64,000 bases of DNA from Hyphomicrobiales bacterium. Lineage in GTDB: Bacteria; Pseudomonadota; Alphaproteobacteria; Rhizobiales; Rhizobiaceae. The stretch is from NCBI GenBank assembly GCA_900466475.1, contig UBMI01000010.1, forward strand, positions 620,001 to 684,000. Reading direction: 5' to 3'. Made by a program: the position numbers and the translations under genes. A model generated the notes under the pieces. It was not told where the DNA came from. It searched no databases and was given only the letters and a program-made list of their open reading frames with translations. Of the stretch, positions 40,958 to 50,215 are shown piece by piece; within the stretch, counting starts at the first letter, position 1, and each line of letters starts with the position of its first letter.

Positions 40958-41844
40958 TGACACCGGATATCGCCAACATCGCCTGCCGTTTCGTCTTTGA
41001 CGGAGCTGCCCTGTTTCTCTGGGGCAGCGCTGCCTATCTGTGGCTGCTCGTGCCAGAGCGCCTGAGCGGCAGCATCTGGGTAAGGCTCACGGGCTGGCGC
41101 ATCGCGGCGGTGGTGCTGGCCGTGCTTGCGACACTGGTGCTTCTGCCGGTGCGCTGCGCCATGATCGGCAATGGCTGGGCGGACGGGCTGGACGGCGATG
41201 TGATGATATCGGTGCTGACGGCGACCTCCATCGGCACGGCCTGGGCCTGGCAGGCGGCATTTGCCGCTCTTCTCCTTCTGGTGACATTGCTGCCGTTGCG
41301 GCGGAAGGTTGCCGCGACGGCCATCGTTTCGGGCCTGCTGCTCTGCGGCCTGTCGCTGACGGGCCATGCGGCGATGAACGACGGATGGCTGCGGGTGCTG
41401 CACCGGGCGAACGACATGGTGCACGTGCTCGCGGGCGGCGCCTGGGTGGGCGCGCTGATCCCCGTGGCGCTCGTGCTTTGCCGGCTTGGAGACGGGATGG
41501 CGGGAGCGGATGCCCTGACAGCGCTGATCCGCTTCTCGAGGGCGGGGCATGTGGCCGTGGCGCTGGTCATTTTATCCGGCGTGGCAAACAGTCTGCTGAT
41601 CATCGGCGGGCTGCCGCTCGACTGGAGCGTCGCCTATCAGCGGCTGCTCTCCCTGAAGATCGCGCTTGCCATGCTGATGATGCTGATCGCCGTCTTCAAC
41701 CGCTACGGGCTGGTGCCGCTGATGGTCCGGTCGCACTCGGCCGGAAAAGCGCTGGCGGCGGGGACCGTGGGCGAGATCATGCTCGCCGTCTGTGTTGTCG
41801 CGCTCGTTGCCTGGTTCGGGACGCTGGAGCCTTTCCCGGGCTAG
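40957..41844 (+). CDS. copD: CopD-family copper transport membrane protein
   Basis: This 295-residue protein has about eight transmembrane helices and the CopD hallmarks: LTGHAAMNDG, LHRANDMVHVLAGGAWVGALIPVAL, FSRAGHVAVALVILSGVANS and YQRLLSLKIALAMLMMLIAVFNRYGLVPL. The His and Asn positions in helices 4-7 are the expected metal sites. It is translationally coupled with CopC. Together they would import copper or protect the periplasm from it. Confidence 0.92.
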   Translation: MTPDIANIACRFVFDGAALFLWGSAAYLWLLVPERLSGSIWVRLTGWRIAAVVLAVLATLVLLPVRCAMIGNGWADGLDGDVMISVLTATSIGTAWAWQAAFAALLLLVTLLPLRRKVAATAIVSGLLLCGLSLTGHAAMNDGWLRVLHRANDMVHVLAGGAWVGALIPVALVLCRLGDGMAGADALTALIRFSRAGHVAVALVILSGVANSLLIIGGLPLDWSVAYQRLLSLKIALAMLMMLIAVFNRYGLVPLMVRSHSAGKALAAGTVGEIMLAVCVVALVAWFGTLEPFPG

Positions 41845-41916
41845 AGCGGCACCTGCAGACCGTCTCGCTTTCCGCCCGGAAACCGGCTAAACGGGAGGGA
41901 ACAACACATTGCAAGG

Positions 41917-42750
41917 TTGCAGGCGGTGGCTGGAAAAGCTGAATATACCGTGTTCCAGGGGCGGGCAGGAGATCACAACGATCTGGCGATGCCGGGTGCC
42001 AAGGCGATCGGCGAGGAATTGCAACGCCGGACCGGCATTTCTCCCACAGTCATCGGCACTCCCGAACCCGCCACGAACGGCGGGTGGCGCGAAGAGCTCG
42101 ACGCGGCACTGCCTTCGCTCAAGAAGTTGCAGTCCCGATTTGAGGATGTGCTGGCCGCAGGCGCGGTGTCGATTGCCGCCACCAGCCGGTGCGCGGTGTC
42201 GCTGGCGACCCTTCCGGCTGTTGCCAAACATCGTCCCGCGGCCTGCATCGTATGGTTCGATGCGCATGGCGACCTGAACCCGCCGGAGGCCAGCCCCACC
42301 GGTTATCTCGGCGGGCTGGCGCTTGCCGGGCCGCTTGGCCTTTGGACGTCCGGTCTCGGTGCAGGTCTTGGCCTGGACCAGGTCGTTCTCGTCGGTCAAC
42401 GTGACCTCGATCCGTATGAACTGGATCTGATTGCGAAACACGGCATACCGCATATCAAACCCGGAGCCGATCTTGCGACCGACCTCAGGACCTCGATCGC
42501 CGGCCGTCCCGTCTACGTGCATTTCGACTGCGATGTTCTGGAGCCGGGCATCGTGCCGACAGACTACCAATGCGAAGGCGGCCTGTCGCTGGACGATGTG
42601 CGGGCCTGCTGCAAGGTTATCGCCGAACAGGACTTCGTCGGGATAGAAATCGCCGAGTTCCAGAACGCATGGGATGCTGATAGCCCGCCGGTATCACCCG
42701 GCGCTCTGCTCGATGCTCTCCAGCCGGTCTTGGCGGCGGGCTCTCGCTAG
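41917..42750 (+). CDS. Arginase/agmatinase-family protein with altered metal site
   Basis: This ureohydrolase-fold protein has about 277 residues. VVWFDAHGDLN-type (VWFDAHGDLNPPEASPTGYLGG) and SFDxD-type (HFDCDVLEPG) motifs are present, supplying two of three metal-ligand groups. The position of the GGDHS motif reads AATSRCAVS, so the first His ligand and preceding Asp are replaced. Catalysis on arginine is doubtful; it may have shifted chemistry. The start is unusual. The frame offers TTG 41917, but the strong GGGAGGGA at 41893-41900 is ideally spaced from an in-frame ATT at 41908. It stands alone. Confidence 0.7.
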   Translation: MQAVAGKAEYTVFQGRAGDHNDLAMPGAKAIGEELQRRTGISPTVIGTPEPATNGGWREELDAALPSLKKLQSRFEDVLAAGAVSIAATSRCAVSLATLPAVAKHRPAACIVWFDAHGDLNPPEASPTGYLGGLALAGPLGLWTSGLGAGLGLDQVVLVGQRDLDPYELDLIAKHGIPHIKPGADLATDLRTSIAGRPVYVHFDCDVLEPGIVPTDYQCEGGLSLDDVRACCKVIAEQDFVGIEIAEFQNAWDADSPPVSPGALLDALQPVLAAGSR

Positions 42751-42783
42751 ACGAATAATGACCGCCGTCCGTGGGTTACCCGG

Positions 42784-42810
42784 TCCCGGAGGCCGGAGCC
42801 GTCTCCGGGA
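42784..42810. terminator. Bidirectional hairpin between convergent genes
   Basis: TCCCGGAG (42784-42791) and CTCCGGGA (42803-42810) are perfect arms around an 11-base loop, between the arginase-like gene and the minus-strand EamA gene, with TTC following. Confidence 0.65.
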
Positions 42811-42850
42811 TTCGGAATCCCGTCGCCACGATGCCAGAACTGCGGGTGTC

Positions 42851-43756
42851 TTACTTGGCGGTGACGGCCTTCGCACGTGGCTTCCTGTCGGCAGCTTTCC
42901 GCTGAACGAGGATGATCCCTGCAATCGTCATGCCGCCTCCGACGAGATGGTAGATGTGCAGAGCCTCGCCGAGAAAGATCGCAGCAACGATGGCGGTCAG
43001 GATCGGGATCAGGTTCATGAAGATCGCCGTCCGTGCTGCTCCGAGATGCCTGACCGCTGACATCCAGACGAAAGGCGCCAGGATCGAGCCGGGAATTGCG
43101 GCGTAAAGGACCATGGCAACATTCGGCAAGGTGAAGGCGGAGGGGGCGGCCAGCAGATAGCTTGGAAGAAGCAGCACGATCGCCGCGCCGATCTGAACGT
43201 AGATCGACGTCCAGGTGTCGAGCGGGATCGCCCAGCGCCTCAGAAGAATTCCATAGCCGGCATAGGCGAGCACCGCCACCAGCATCATCGCATCGCCGCG
43301 CCCGACGCCCTGCGACAGAAGGCGCCCCGGATCGCCCTGGCCGAGAACGACGAAAATTCCGAAGAGGGAGATAAAGCCGCCGAGCATGGCGAGGCTGGAC
43401 GGCTTGTCGCCAAGGAAAAGCGCACTCAGGATCAGTGTCAGCAGCGGAACGAGCGACAGCATGATCGCCATGTTGGTCGCCGAGGTAAAAGCGGCTGCGT
43501 AATATCCGAGACCTTGGCACGCGGCCATGCCGAGCGCGCCCAGGACAATCAGCTTCGGAAGATGGGTGGCAATCGTCCTGCGATGACGCCAGCCGTCTCG
43601 CGCGGCCATGGGCGTCAGGATGATGAAGGCAATGAACCAGCGCTCGAAGGCGATCGTTCCCGGCGCAATTGCGCCTGCGGCCAGCTTGCTGACAATGGTG
43701 TTTCCCACCCAGATGAAGACCGCAAGCAAGGAAAAGAGGAGATATTTGACAGGCAT
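42851..43756 (-). CDS. EamA/DMT-family transporter
   Basis: This 301-residue inner-membrane protein with ten helices is two EamA repeats in tandem (LFSLLAVFIWVGNTIVSKLAAG in the first; GDAMMLVAVLAYAGYGILLRR in the second). A hydrophilic C-terminus (VQRKAADRKPRAKAVTAK) follows. AAGGGGG precedes the ATG. Drug/metabolite exporters of this type expel amino acids or their analogues, but the substrate is not readable. It is divergent from an AraC-type regulator, a common regulatory pair for DMT exporters. Confidence 0.88.
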   Translation of the reverse strand: MPVKYLLFSLLAVFIWVGNTIVSKLAAGAIAPGTIAFERWFIAFIILTPMAARDGWRHRRTIATHLPKLIVLGALGMAACQGLGYYAAAFTSATNMAIMLSLVPLLTLILSALFLGDKPSSLAMLGGFISLFGIFVVLGQGDPGRLLSQGVGRGDAMMLVAVLAYAGYGILLRRWAIPLDTWTSIYVQIGAAIVLLLPSYLLAAPSAFTLPNVAMVLYAAIPGSILAPFVWMSAVRHLGAARTAIFMNLIPILTAIVAAIFLGEALHIYHLVGGGMTIAGIILVQRKAADRKPRAKAVTAK

Positions 43757-43838
43757 GAGAGCCCCCTTGTTAGAACCAGCGGCTACCTAGCAAATGTCCC
43801 TTTACCGTTATATAGTGATTTAAGGACATGGAATTGCG

Positions 43839-44624
43839 ATGATCGGACGCGGCATGGAGCCCTATATTTCTGCTGGCGCGAGCCCGGCGCCTCTGTCGTT
43901 CAGAACGGAGAACTACAAGGCCGGAGCGGTCTTCGAGGAAAGGCGCCAGCCCTGGTGCAAGGTCGGTTACGCCGTCCGGGGTGTGATGGAGGCCCGGGTG
44001 GAGGGCCGGCGATTTCTTTGCCCGCCGCACTATGCGACATGGATACCTGCCGATGCGCTGCACGCATGCCACAATCGCGAGAACGTAAAATTCGTGTCGA
44101 TCTACATCGACCGCGATCTCTGCGCCGGTATGCCGGAGACGGCCTGCACGCTCGCGCTCAGCCCGTTGATCAAGGCCATTCTTGCCGATTTCGCCGAGCG
44201 CCGGATTACCGTGCCGGCAACCGAGGCCGACCGGCGCCTTGCCCTCGTGCTGGTCGACCAGCTGCTGAAGGCGCCGCGGCGCGAGAGTTTCCTGCCAATG
44301 TCGGATGACGCATTGCTGCGCCCGGTCATCGATGCGCTGCAGGCAAATCCCAGTGACCGACGTTCCCTGGCGGAGTGGGCGCGGTGTCTTCACACGACGG
44401 AAAAAACCCTCTCGCGACGATTTCATGGACAGCTCGGCATATCGTTCAACGAATGGCGCCAGAGGCTCAAGCTGGTTGCTTCGCTTTCTCTGATCGAAGA
44501 CGGCAGGTCGGTTCAGTCGATCGCGACCACGCTTGGCTACAATAGCCCATCTGCGTTCATCGCCATGTTCAGACGACAGACGGGAACGAGCCCTACGCAT
44601 CTGGCGCCCAGCTCGGCTCGATAG
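43839..44624 (+). CDS. AraC-family regulator with cupin sensor domain
   Basis: This 261-residue protein has an N-terminal cupin (WCKVGYAVRGVMEARVEGRRFLCPPHYATWIPADALHACHNRENVKFVSIYI) and a C-terminal AraC helix-turn-helix pair (SLAEWARCLHTTEKTLSRRFHGQLGISFNEWRQRLKL, SVQSIATTLGYNSPSAFIAMFRRQTGTSP). It matches regulators of DMT exporters. The gap to the divergent EamA gene has TGTCC/GGACA arms around an AT-rich centre (about 43795-43829), a possible operator. Confidence 0.88.
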   Translation: MIGRGMEPYISAGASPAPLSFRTENYKAGAVFEERRQPWCKVGYAVRGVMEARVEGRRFLCPPHYATWIPADALHACHNRENVKFVSIYIDRDLCAGMPETACTLALSPLIKAILADFAERRITVPATEADRRLALVLVDQLLKAPRRESFLPMSDDALLRPVIDALQANPSDRRSLAEWARCLHTTEKTLSRRFHGQLGISFNEWRQRLKLVASLSLIEDGRSVQSIATTLGYNSPSAFIAMFRRQTGTSPTHLAPSSAR

Positions 44625-44913
44625 CTCCTCGATAGTGAGGGAGCGCAGGAGCCTGGCTTGGACCGGAAGCCGATGCCTTTGAAACCGTGATCCGAAGGCG
44701 GCATCCCGTCAGCCGTTGCTTCTTAAACGTAAGTTTGGATTACGGGCGCCCGAGGGCGGCTGTACTTGTTGGGGGCAGCCACAGAAGAAGCGCTCGAAAA
44801 AGGAAGCGTCTGGAACGTGAGATTCGAGTGCCGGATCCATGTCGATACGCCACGTCTGCGTATCGGCGAATGGAGAGTGACGGGCTGATGTCCACACAAC
44901 ACAGGAGTGCGTG

Positions 44914-45882
44914 ATGTCGCAGTTAGAAACAAAAGCCCGGAACGCCGGGCCGCAGCAGACACATATGTCCTCGCAAAACGCTTCGCCCTCCGTTGGAGCG
45001 AAGACCGGCGAACTGGTTCCGTCGCGCTATGCGCTTAATATCGGCGAGATCGAGGTGATGGTGGTCAGCGACGGGGTGCTGCCGTTGCCGACCAAGATGC
45101 TCGGCCACAATGCCGACCCGGCCGTGCGGGCCGGCTGGCTGGGCGACATGTTCCTGCCGCCGGATGCTTTCGACTGGTCGCTGAACGTGGTCGTGGTGCG
45201 CAGCGGCGACCAGACCATCCTCGTCGATGCCGGCCTGGGGATCGACCCGGACCTGAACCTGCCGCGGGCAGGGCAGCTGATCAAGCGACTGGAGGCCGCG
45301 GGCATCGATCTTGGATCCGTGACCGACGTCGTGCTGACCCATATGCATATGGACCATGTCGGCGGTCTGCTGGTCGAAGGGGTCAAGGAAAGGCTGCGCA
45401 AGGACCTGCGGATCCATGTCGCTGCCGCAGAGGTCAAATTCTGGGAAGCGCCGGATTTCTCGCACGTTTCCATGCCGCCGGGCTTTCCGGATGCGCTTCG
45501 GGCGGCTGCCAAGCGCTTCAGCACGGAATACCAGAGCCAGCTGCGGCTGTTCGACGAAGAGTATGAAGTGGCGCCGGGCGTGGTCGTCTCCCGTACAGGC
45601 GGCCATACACCCGGCCATAGCGTCGTCCGGGTGGCCTCCGGCGGCGACAAGCTGATGTTTGCCGGCGATGCCGTGTTCGCGGTCGGGTTCGAACATCCCG
45701 ACTGGTTCAACGGTTTCGAGCACGACCCAGAGGAGGCGGTCCGCGTCCGCGTCCGGCTTCTGCGCGAGCTGGCAGCGACCGGCGAACTGCTGGTGGCGAC
45801 CCACTTGCCGTTCCCGTCCATCGGCCATGTGGCTGTCGACGGCGACGCCTTTCGCTGGGTGCCGATCTTCTGGGATTACTGA
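44914..45882 (+). CDS. MBL-fold metallohydrolase
   Basis: This 322-residue protein has an early beta-lactamase fold with the zinc motif THMHMDHVGG (H-x-H-x-D-H, about residue 150), a second His (GGHTPGHS), a bridging Asp (FAGDAVFA) and a late His (VATHLPFPSIGH). All ligands of a binuclear zinc site are present. The N-terminal 35 residues are polar and disordered. AGGAG precedes ATG 44914. The group includes lactonases and glyoxalase-II-like enzymes. It is not followed by other genes on its strand, and a strong terminator ends it. Confidence 0.88.
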   Translation: MSQLETKARNAGPQQTHMSSQNASPSVGAKTGELVPSRYALNIGEIEVMVVSDGVLPLPTKMLGHNADPAVRAGWLGDMFLPPDAFDWSLNVVVVRSGDQTILVDAGLGIDPDLNLPRAGQLIKRLEAAGIDLGSVTDVVLTHMHMDHVGGLLVEGVKERLRKDLRIHVAAAEVKFWEAPDFSHVSMPPGFPDALRAAAKRFSTEYQSQLRLFDEEYEVAPGVVVSRTGGHTPGHSVVRVASGGDKLMFAGDAVFAVGFEHPDWFNGFEHDPEEAVRVRVRLLRELAATGELLVATHLPFPSIGHVAVDGDAFRWVPIFWDY

Positions 45883-45912
45883 CGGGCGCGGCCCCGTATC
45901 CGGCGCAATCAG

Positions 45913-45939
45913 CGAGGCCCGGCGAATGCCCGGGCCTCG
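45913..45939. terminator. Strong GC hairpin between convergent genes
   Basis: CGAGGCCCGG (45913-45922) and CCGGGCCTCG (45930-45939) are perfect 10-base arms with a 7-base loop. They lie between the MBL hydrolase gene (ends 45882) and the GFA gene (ends 45977). Confidence 0.75.
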
Positions 45940-45976
45940 TCTCACGCTGGCGGCGCAAAAGCCGGCGTGGCGACGC

Positions 45977-46402
45977 TCATTTTGCCTGTTCGAAGCGGAT
46001 AATCCCGGCGACCCTTGCGGCAGAGCCGGAATCCGAGGGATGGGAGACGCCATCCATGACCTGGACCTCCGGAAAATCGAAGGGGCTGAAGCCTTCGATG
46101 CAGGCGACATTGATGCCGAACTGGTTTGGATTGGAGCGGCGCTGATGATGGGTATAGATGCCGCAGGTCCTGCAGAAATAGTGCTTCGCCGTCCGGGTGT
46201 TGAATTGATAGAGCGTCAGGTTGTCTTCGCCCTCCACGAACTCGATATCCTTGAGATCGGCAGAGACGGCGATGGCGCCGCGCATGCGGCAGTAGGAGCA
46301 CGTACAGCGGCGGATCGTGTTGAACTCATCCGCCAGCCGGACCCGGAATTTCACGCGGCCGCAATGGCAGGCCGCGCTATGCTGATGTCTTTCATCGCTC
46401 AT
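45977..46402 (-). CDS. GFA family zinc-binding protein
   Basis: This 141-residue GFA-fold protein has zinc cysteines in CHCGRVKF (about residue 12), CTCSYCRM (about residue 33) and CRTCGIYTHH. It is the second copy in the window but is not close to the one at 409. ATG 46402 overlaps the stop of the acetyltransferase gene (ATGA), so the two are co-translated. The link between a GFA protein and a hexapeptide acetyltransferase has no known meaning. Confidence 0.88.
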   Translation of the reverse strand: MSDERHQHSAACHCGRVKFRVRLADEFNTIRRCTCSYCRMRGAIAVSADLKDIEFVEGEDNLTLYQFNTRTAKHYFCRTCGIYTHHQRRSNPNQFGINVACIEGFSPFDFPEVQVMDGVSHPSDSGSAARVAGIIRFEQAK

Positions 46403-47073
46403 GACCGGCGATCCTCACTCTCTTGCGCAAGATGGGCTTGCTCGGACCAGCGCTCGCAGAAAGCCTCGATATCACTGGATTGAAATTCGGCGAGACGCTC
46501 CATGATGGTCTCGAACGGCCAGTCCCACCAGGCGATGGCGGCAAGTTTTTCGGCTGTCGTTCGCGAGAAGCGCTCGCGGATGAATTTGGCGGGAACGCCG
46601 CCGACGATCGTATAGGGCGCGACGTCCTTGGTGACGACGGCGCCCGCCGCAAGCACGGCGCCGTCTCCGACCGTCACGCCCGGAAGCACGATGACGCCGT
46701 GGCCGATCCAGACGTCATTGCCGATGATGGCGCGGTCCGCCTTTCTGTCGGCGAAGAAGGAATGATCGCGTACCGCATCGGCGGAGTAATATTCCGGGCA
46801 ATAGGTGAAACGGTGCATGGACGGGCGGTCCATGGGGTGATTGGGCGCGCCGATCCTGACCTCTGCGGCGATGGCGCAGAATTTCCCGATCGAGGCATCG
46901 CCGACGATGCAGCGCTGGCCGAGATAGGAATAATCGCCGAGGTCGACCGTGTGCAGGGAGGTATGCTCCAGGATCTCGCAGCATTTGCCGACGCTGGAAT
47001 CCCTCAGGCTTGCCGTCGGGTGGATGACGGTTTCGGCGATCTTCGGGCGGTTTGGCTGGGTGGTCGTGTCCAT
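46399..47073 (-). CDS. Left-handed beta-helix acetyltransferase, phosphonate-associated type
   Basis: This 224-residue hexapeptide-repeat acetyltransferase has repeats VGKCCEILEHTSLHTVDLGDYSYLG..., YCPEYYSADAVRDHSFFADRKADRAIIGNDVWIGHGVIVLPGVTVGDGAVLAAGAVVTKDVAPYTIVGGVPAKFIRERF and a C-terminal WWDWPFETI. From memory it resembles the family annotated as phosphonate metabolism acetyltransferase, related to chloramphenicol/streptogramin acetyltransferases. No phn genes are nearby, so the substrate is open. GGAG precedes ATG 47073. It heads a two-gene operon with the GFA gene. Confidence 0.85.
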   Translation of the reverse strand: MDTTTQPNRPKIAETVIHPTASLRDSSVGKCCEILEHTSLHTVDLGDYSYLGQRCIVGDASIGKFCAIAAEVRIGAPNHPMDRPSMHRFTYCPEYYSADAVRDHSFFADRKADRAIIGNDVWIGHGVIVLPGVTVGDGAVLAAGAVVTKDVAPYTIVGGVPAKFIRERFSRTTAEKLAAIAWWDWPFETIMERLAEFQSSDIEAFCERWSEQAHLAQESEDRRS

Positions 47074-47246
47074 GGTCAGTCTCCGGATTTCGGCCTGCCT
47101 AGCCGGGGACGATGAAGGATATGTGACGCGGCAACGTCTGATGACCAGGGCATGTGCTCAATGGGCAGCGGGTGCCCATTCGGCGATCGTGTTGAAGTTC
47201 TCTGCGCAGAGGACGTGACCGTGGCCATCGCCTTCGGGCAATTCTC

Positions 47247-47738
47247 TCACAGTCCGAAAATGATCTGGCAGGTCGAAGTATTCGACGGAAAGAACCCGTC
47301 TTCGCCAACCGGAACGACCCTGTCGCTTAGCGGCTTCACCCGCGTGATCATTCCCGATTTTGCGGTGACGGCAACGGTGCAGGATACTTCCTGATCATGT
47401 TCCGGTGAGAAGATCCGCTTGGTCAGGACCATGTTGCCGACATACTCCGTCTGGTCATAGGTTCTTGCGGGTATCCGCACCACGCGCGATCGCTGCCAGG
47501 TCAGTACAGGCGTTCCGCCTGCAGCGCCGCGGTCTGTCGGCGCCCCGAACTTGCTTTCGAATGTCGAGATCGGTTTGCCACGCCACTGGCTGTCGACCTT
47601 GGTATAAGGGGCGGTCAGGGCGGTCCCGAGGTCATCTGTAAGCTTCGCTGCCCCAGCCTGAAGAGACTTGCCCGCGCCGCAGCCGCAAAGCAGCATCGGC
47701 AAGGCGGTGATGACCATAAACTCTTTCAAAAGGCGCAT
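47247..47738 (-). CDS. Putative outer-membrane lipoprotein
   Basis: This 163-residue protein has a hydrophobic leader and a lipobox-like Cys (MLLCGCG, lipidated Cys near residue 20). The mature part is largely beta (KPISTFESKFGAPTDRGAAGGTPVLTWQRSRVVRIPARTYDQTEYVGN). The TPVLTWQRSR segment resembles the SmpA/BamE-like small lipoprotein style, but no family is certain. The ribosome site is weak. Confidence 0.6.
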   Translation of the reverse strand: MRLLKEFMVITALPMLLCGCGAGKSLQAGAAKLTDDLGTALTAPYTKVDSQWRGKPISTFESKFGAPTDRGAAGGTPVLTWQRSRVVRIPARTYDQTEYVGNMVLTKRIFSPEHDQEVSCTVAVTAKSGMITRVKPLSDRVVPVGEDGFFPSNTSTCQIIFGL

Positions 47739-48033
47739 TTCAAAATTCCGATTTCACAATGACTTAGTAGAGGGATTTTGGCACAGGCATTTGCGATAAC
47801 GACCGAATACCAGCCGGCTCTTAATAGGCGCCAAAAACTATCGGTAAAATTGAATATCGAAAATATCCATAACTTGTAGCGGTGCAAATCCCGCTGACCA
47901 AGCCGTGTGTGCCGCTGCGACGACAACCATGCCGAAGGCGGTCACTCATCCATTCATGTAAAACCCTATGAATTTGGCGAAATCCGCGCATATTCATCCT
48001 AGGGTACGATACTCCGCAGGAGCAACCACCACC

Positions 48034-49818
48034 GTGGATCGAAAGCTCGCAGCCATCCTTTCCGCCGATGTTGCAGGTTTCAGCCGCCTTACGGCGCTGG
48101 ATGAGGAGGGCACGATCCGTGCCCTCAACCTGTGCCTCAGCCAGATAGCCGAGATCGTGCGCGAGCATGAGGGCCGCATCTTCGGCACAGCAGGTGACGG
48201 GTTTGTCGCCGAATTCGCAAGCGCTGTTCAGGCGGTCAGGTGCGCGGTCGAAATCCAGCGGCGCCTTGCCGGCAATCCGCAGGACATGCCCGCGGAGCGC
48301 CGTCTCGAATTCCGCATCGGCGTCAATCTGGGCGATGTCATCGTGTCGGGCGACGATCTGCTCGGCGACGGCGTCAATATTGCGGCGCGCCTGCAGGAGA
48401 TGGCGCCGCCGTCGGGCATCTGCATTTCCGGCTCCGTGCGCGAGCATCTCTATGGCAAGGTTCCGTTCGTGCTGACGAGCCTCGGCGAACGCGCCATGAA
48501 GAACATACCCCGGCCGATATCCGTCTTTCGGGTCGACTGGCTGCTGGAGACGCCTGAAGGCGGGGATGCCGGACCAGCGAGAGGAACAGGGCCAGCAACG
48601 CCATCACCTGCGCAGCGCTTCGGCAGGGACCAGCCGTCGATCGTCGTCATGCCCTTCGACAATCTCAGCGGTCAGGGCGACGAGTATTTCGTCGATGGCG
48701 TCGTGGAGGAAATCACCGCGGCGCTTTCGCGCGTTCGCGAGTTCTTCGTCATCGCGCGCCAGTCCGCCTTCACCTACAAGGGCCGCTTCGTCGACGTGCA
48801 TGACCTCGAGAGCGAACTCGGCGTCAATTACGTGGTCCAGGGCACCGTGCGGCGCGGCGGAGACCGCCTGCGGATCTCGGTGCAGCTGGTGGACACCGAG
48901 ACGCGCACGCAGTTCTGGTCCGAACGCTACGAGGGGGCGGCCGAGGATATTTTCGAGCTTCAGGACAGGATCGCCGCCCAGGTCGCCGGCGCCATCCACC
49001 CGGCCATCCGCAGCGCTGAAACCGAGCTTTCGAAGCGCAAGCCGCCAAACAGCCTGCGGGCCTACGATCTCGTCATGCGCGCGTACCCGTACCTTTGGGG
49101 GCAGAGCAAGGCGACGAACGAGCGGGCCATACCATTGCTGCAGGATGCGATCGCGATCGACCCCGCTTACGGCCGCGCTCACGCATTTCTGTCATGGTGC
49201 TACGCACAGCATCTCGGCTACATCTGGACCGACGAACCCGAGCGGGATCTGGAACGGTCCTTGAAGGCTGTCGAGGCTGCAGTGGGCTCCATCGATGATG
49301 ATCCGACGGCGCTGACGGCGGTCGGCGGGGCTCTCAGCCATTGCGGCGATCAGGAGCGTGCGGCCGCCTATCTCGAAAGGGCCCTTGCGCTCGATCCGAA
49401 CAATGCCTGGGCATGGGCGCGCTATGGCTGGGTTGCGAGCTACAGGGGCGAGCCCGGTGCTGCGGAACGGTTCGAACGGGCTCTGACGCTGAGCCCGGCA
49501 GACCCGCTGACATTCAACATGCGGATGGGCATGGCCCTTTCGCTCGCCATGGCAGGTTCCCTTTCCGAGGCAGTCGCCATCGCCCGCGAGGTCGTCAACA
49601 AACATCCTGATGTCACCTGGTGCTACAGGATGATGGCGGCCTGGGCGGCGATGAGCGGCGACCTGACGACGGCCAGGTGGGCCGCGGGCAGGCTGCTGCA
49701 GATCGAGCCGCATTTTACAATCGAGCGATATCTGTCGAGGCCCGTGTTTCAGGGCGTGCCGAAATGGGCAGACCGGACGGCCGAGGGGTTGCGGCAGGCG
49801 GGACTGCCAGAGCGCTAG
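48034..49818 (+). CDS. Class III adenylate/guanylate cyclase fused to a TolB/TPR region
   Basis: This protein has about 594 residues. The N-terminal class III cyclase domain has the first metal Asp in SADVAGFSRL, the second in GTAGDGFVAEF, and the transition-state Asn and Arg in LGDGVNIAARLQ. The middle contains PSIVVMPFDNLSGQGDEYFVDGVVEEI (FlgO/TolB-like), then seven or so TPR repeats (AYLERALALDPNNAWAWARYGWVASYRGEPGAAERFERAL). The full domain order is typical of rhizobial cyclases. I chose GTG 48034, behind AGGAG (spacing long, 11). ATG 47968 is the alternative but has no ribosome site. The signal and exact product are unknown. Confidence 0.85.
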   Translation: MDRKLAAILSADVAGFSRLTALDEEGTIRALNLCLSQIAEIVREHEGRIFGTAGDGFVAEFASAVQAVRCAVEIQRRLAGNPQDMPAERRLEFRIGVNLGDVIVSGDDLLGDGVNIAARLQEMAPPSGICISGSVREHLYGKVPFVLTSLGERAMKNIPRPISVFRVDWLLETPEGGDAGPARGTGPATPSPAQRFGRDQPSIVVMPFDNLSGQGDEYFVDGVVEEITAALSRVREFFVIARQSAFTYKGRFVDVHDLESELGVNYVVQGTVRRGGDRLRISVQLVDTETRTQFWSERYEGAAEDIFELQDRIAAQVAGAIHPAIRSAETELSKRKPPNSLRAYDLVMRAYPYLWGQSKATNERAIPLLQDAIAIDPAYGRAHAFLSWCYAQHLGYIWTDEPERDLERSLKAVEAAVGSIDDDPTALTAVGGALSHCGDQERAAAYLERALALDPNNAWAWARYGWVASYRGEPGAAERFERALTLSPADPLTFNMRMGMALSLAMAGSLSEAVAIAREVVNKHPDVTWCYRMMAAWAAMSGDLTTARWAAGRLLQIEPHFTIERYLSRPVFQGVPKWADRTAEGLRQAGLPER

Positions 49819-50215
49819 AGATTTGTCATCTGCCCGATGTTACGGGCTATGGTGCGCATCGGAACCAGCGGCAGCGCAACCCCGCATAAGGTGCGATCGC
49901 TGACAGCCAGATTCCACCGGCAGTTTTCCCGTGCGAGGCGCGATGATGGCCCCTAAATTGCCCTGCAGATCTCGCAGATCCAGGCACGGTTTGGCTGGAT
50001 GGTCGCTGCCTGGGTAGTAAGGAAATTAGCGACGGAATGCCGCAGATGAAGGGCGGATCAGAAGTAGGCGCGCTGATTTTAGGGCTGTTTCTGCTTTGGA
50101 CACATGGCGGGGCATGCTTCCGTTCTTGATCTTTAGATCGCGAGGTTGAGCAATAATATTGACTGCAACCCGATTGAGGCGGATAATAACTTTAAATAAC
50201 TGTGGGGGCTTTCCA
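49819..50215. other. 397-base intergenic stretch, no supported gene
   Basis: Between the cyclase gene and an AT-rich gene, base composition falls from GC-rich to AT-rich toward 50150. A 30-residue frame at 50037-50129 has a hydrophobic middle but only a weak ribosome site, and I do not accept it. No clear promoter or terminator is seen. The change in composition suggests an insertion boundary. Confidence 0.5.

Noticed and set aside
50037..50129. 30-codon hydrophobic frame before the AT-rich membrane gene
   Set aside because: Only a weak GACGGA site and no other support. A hydrophobic stretch of this length can occur by chance.
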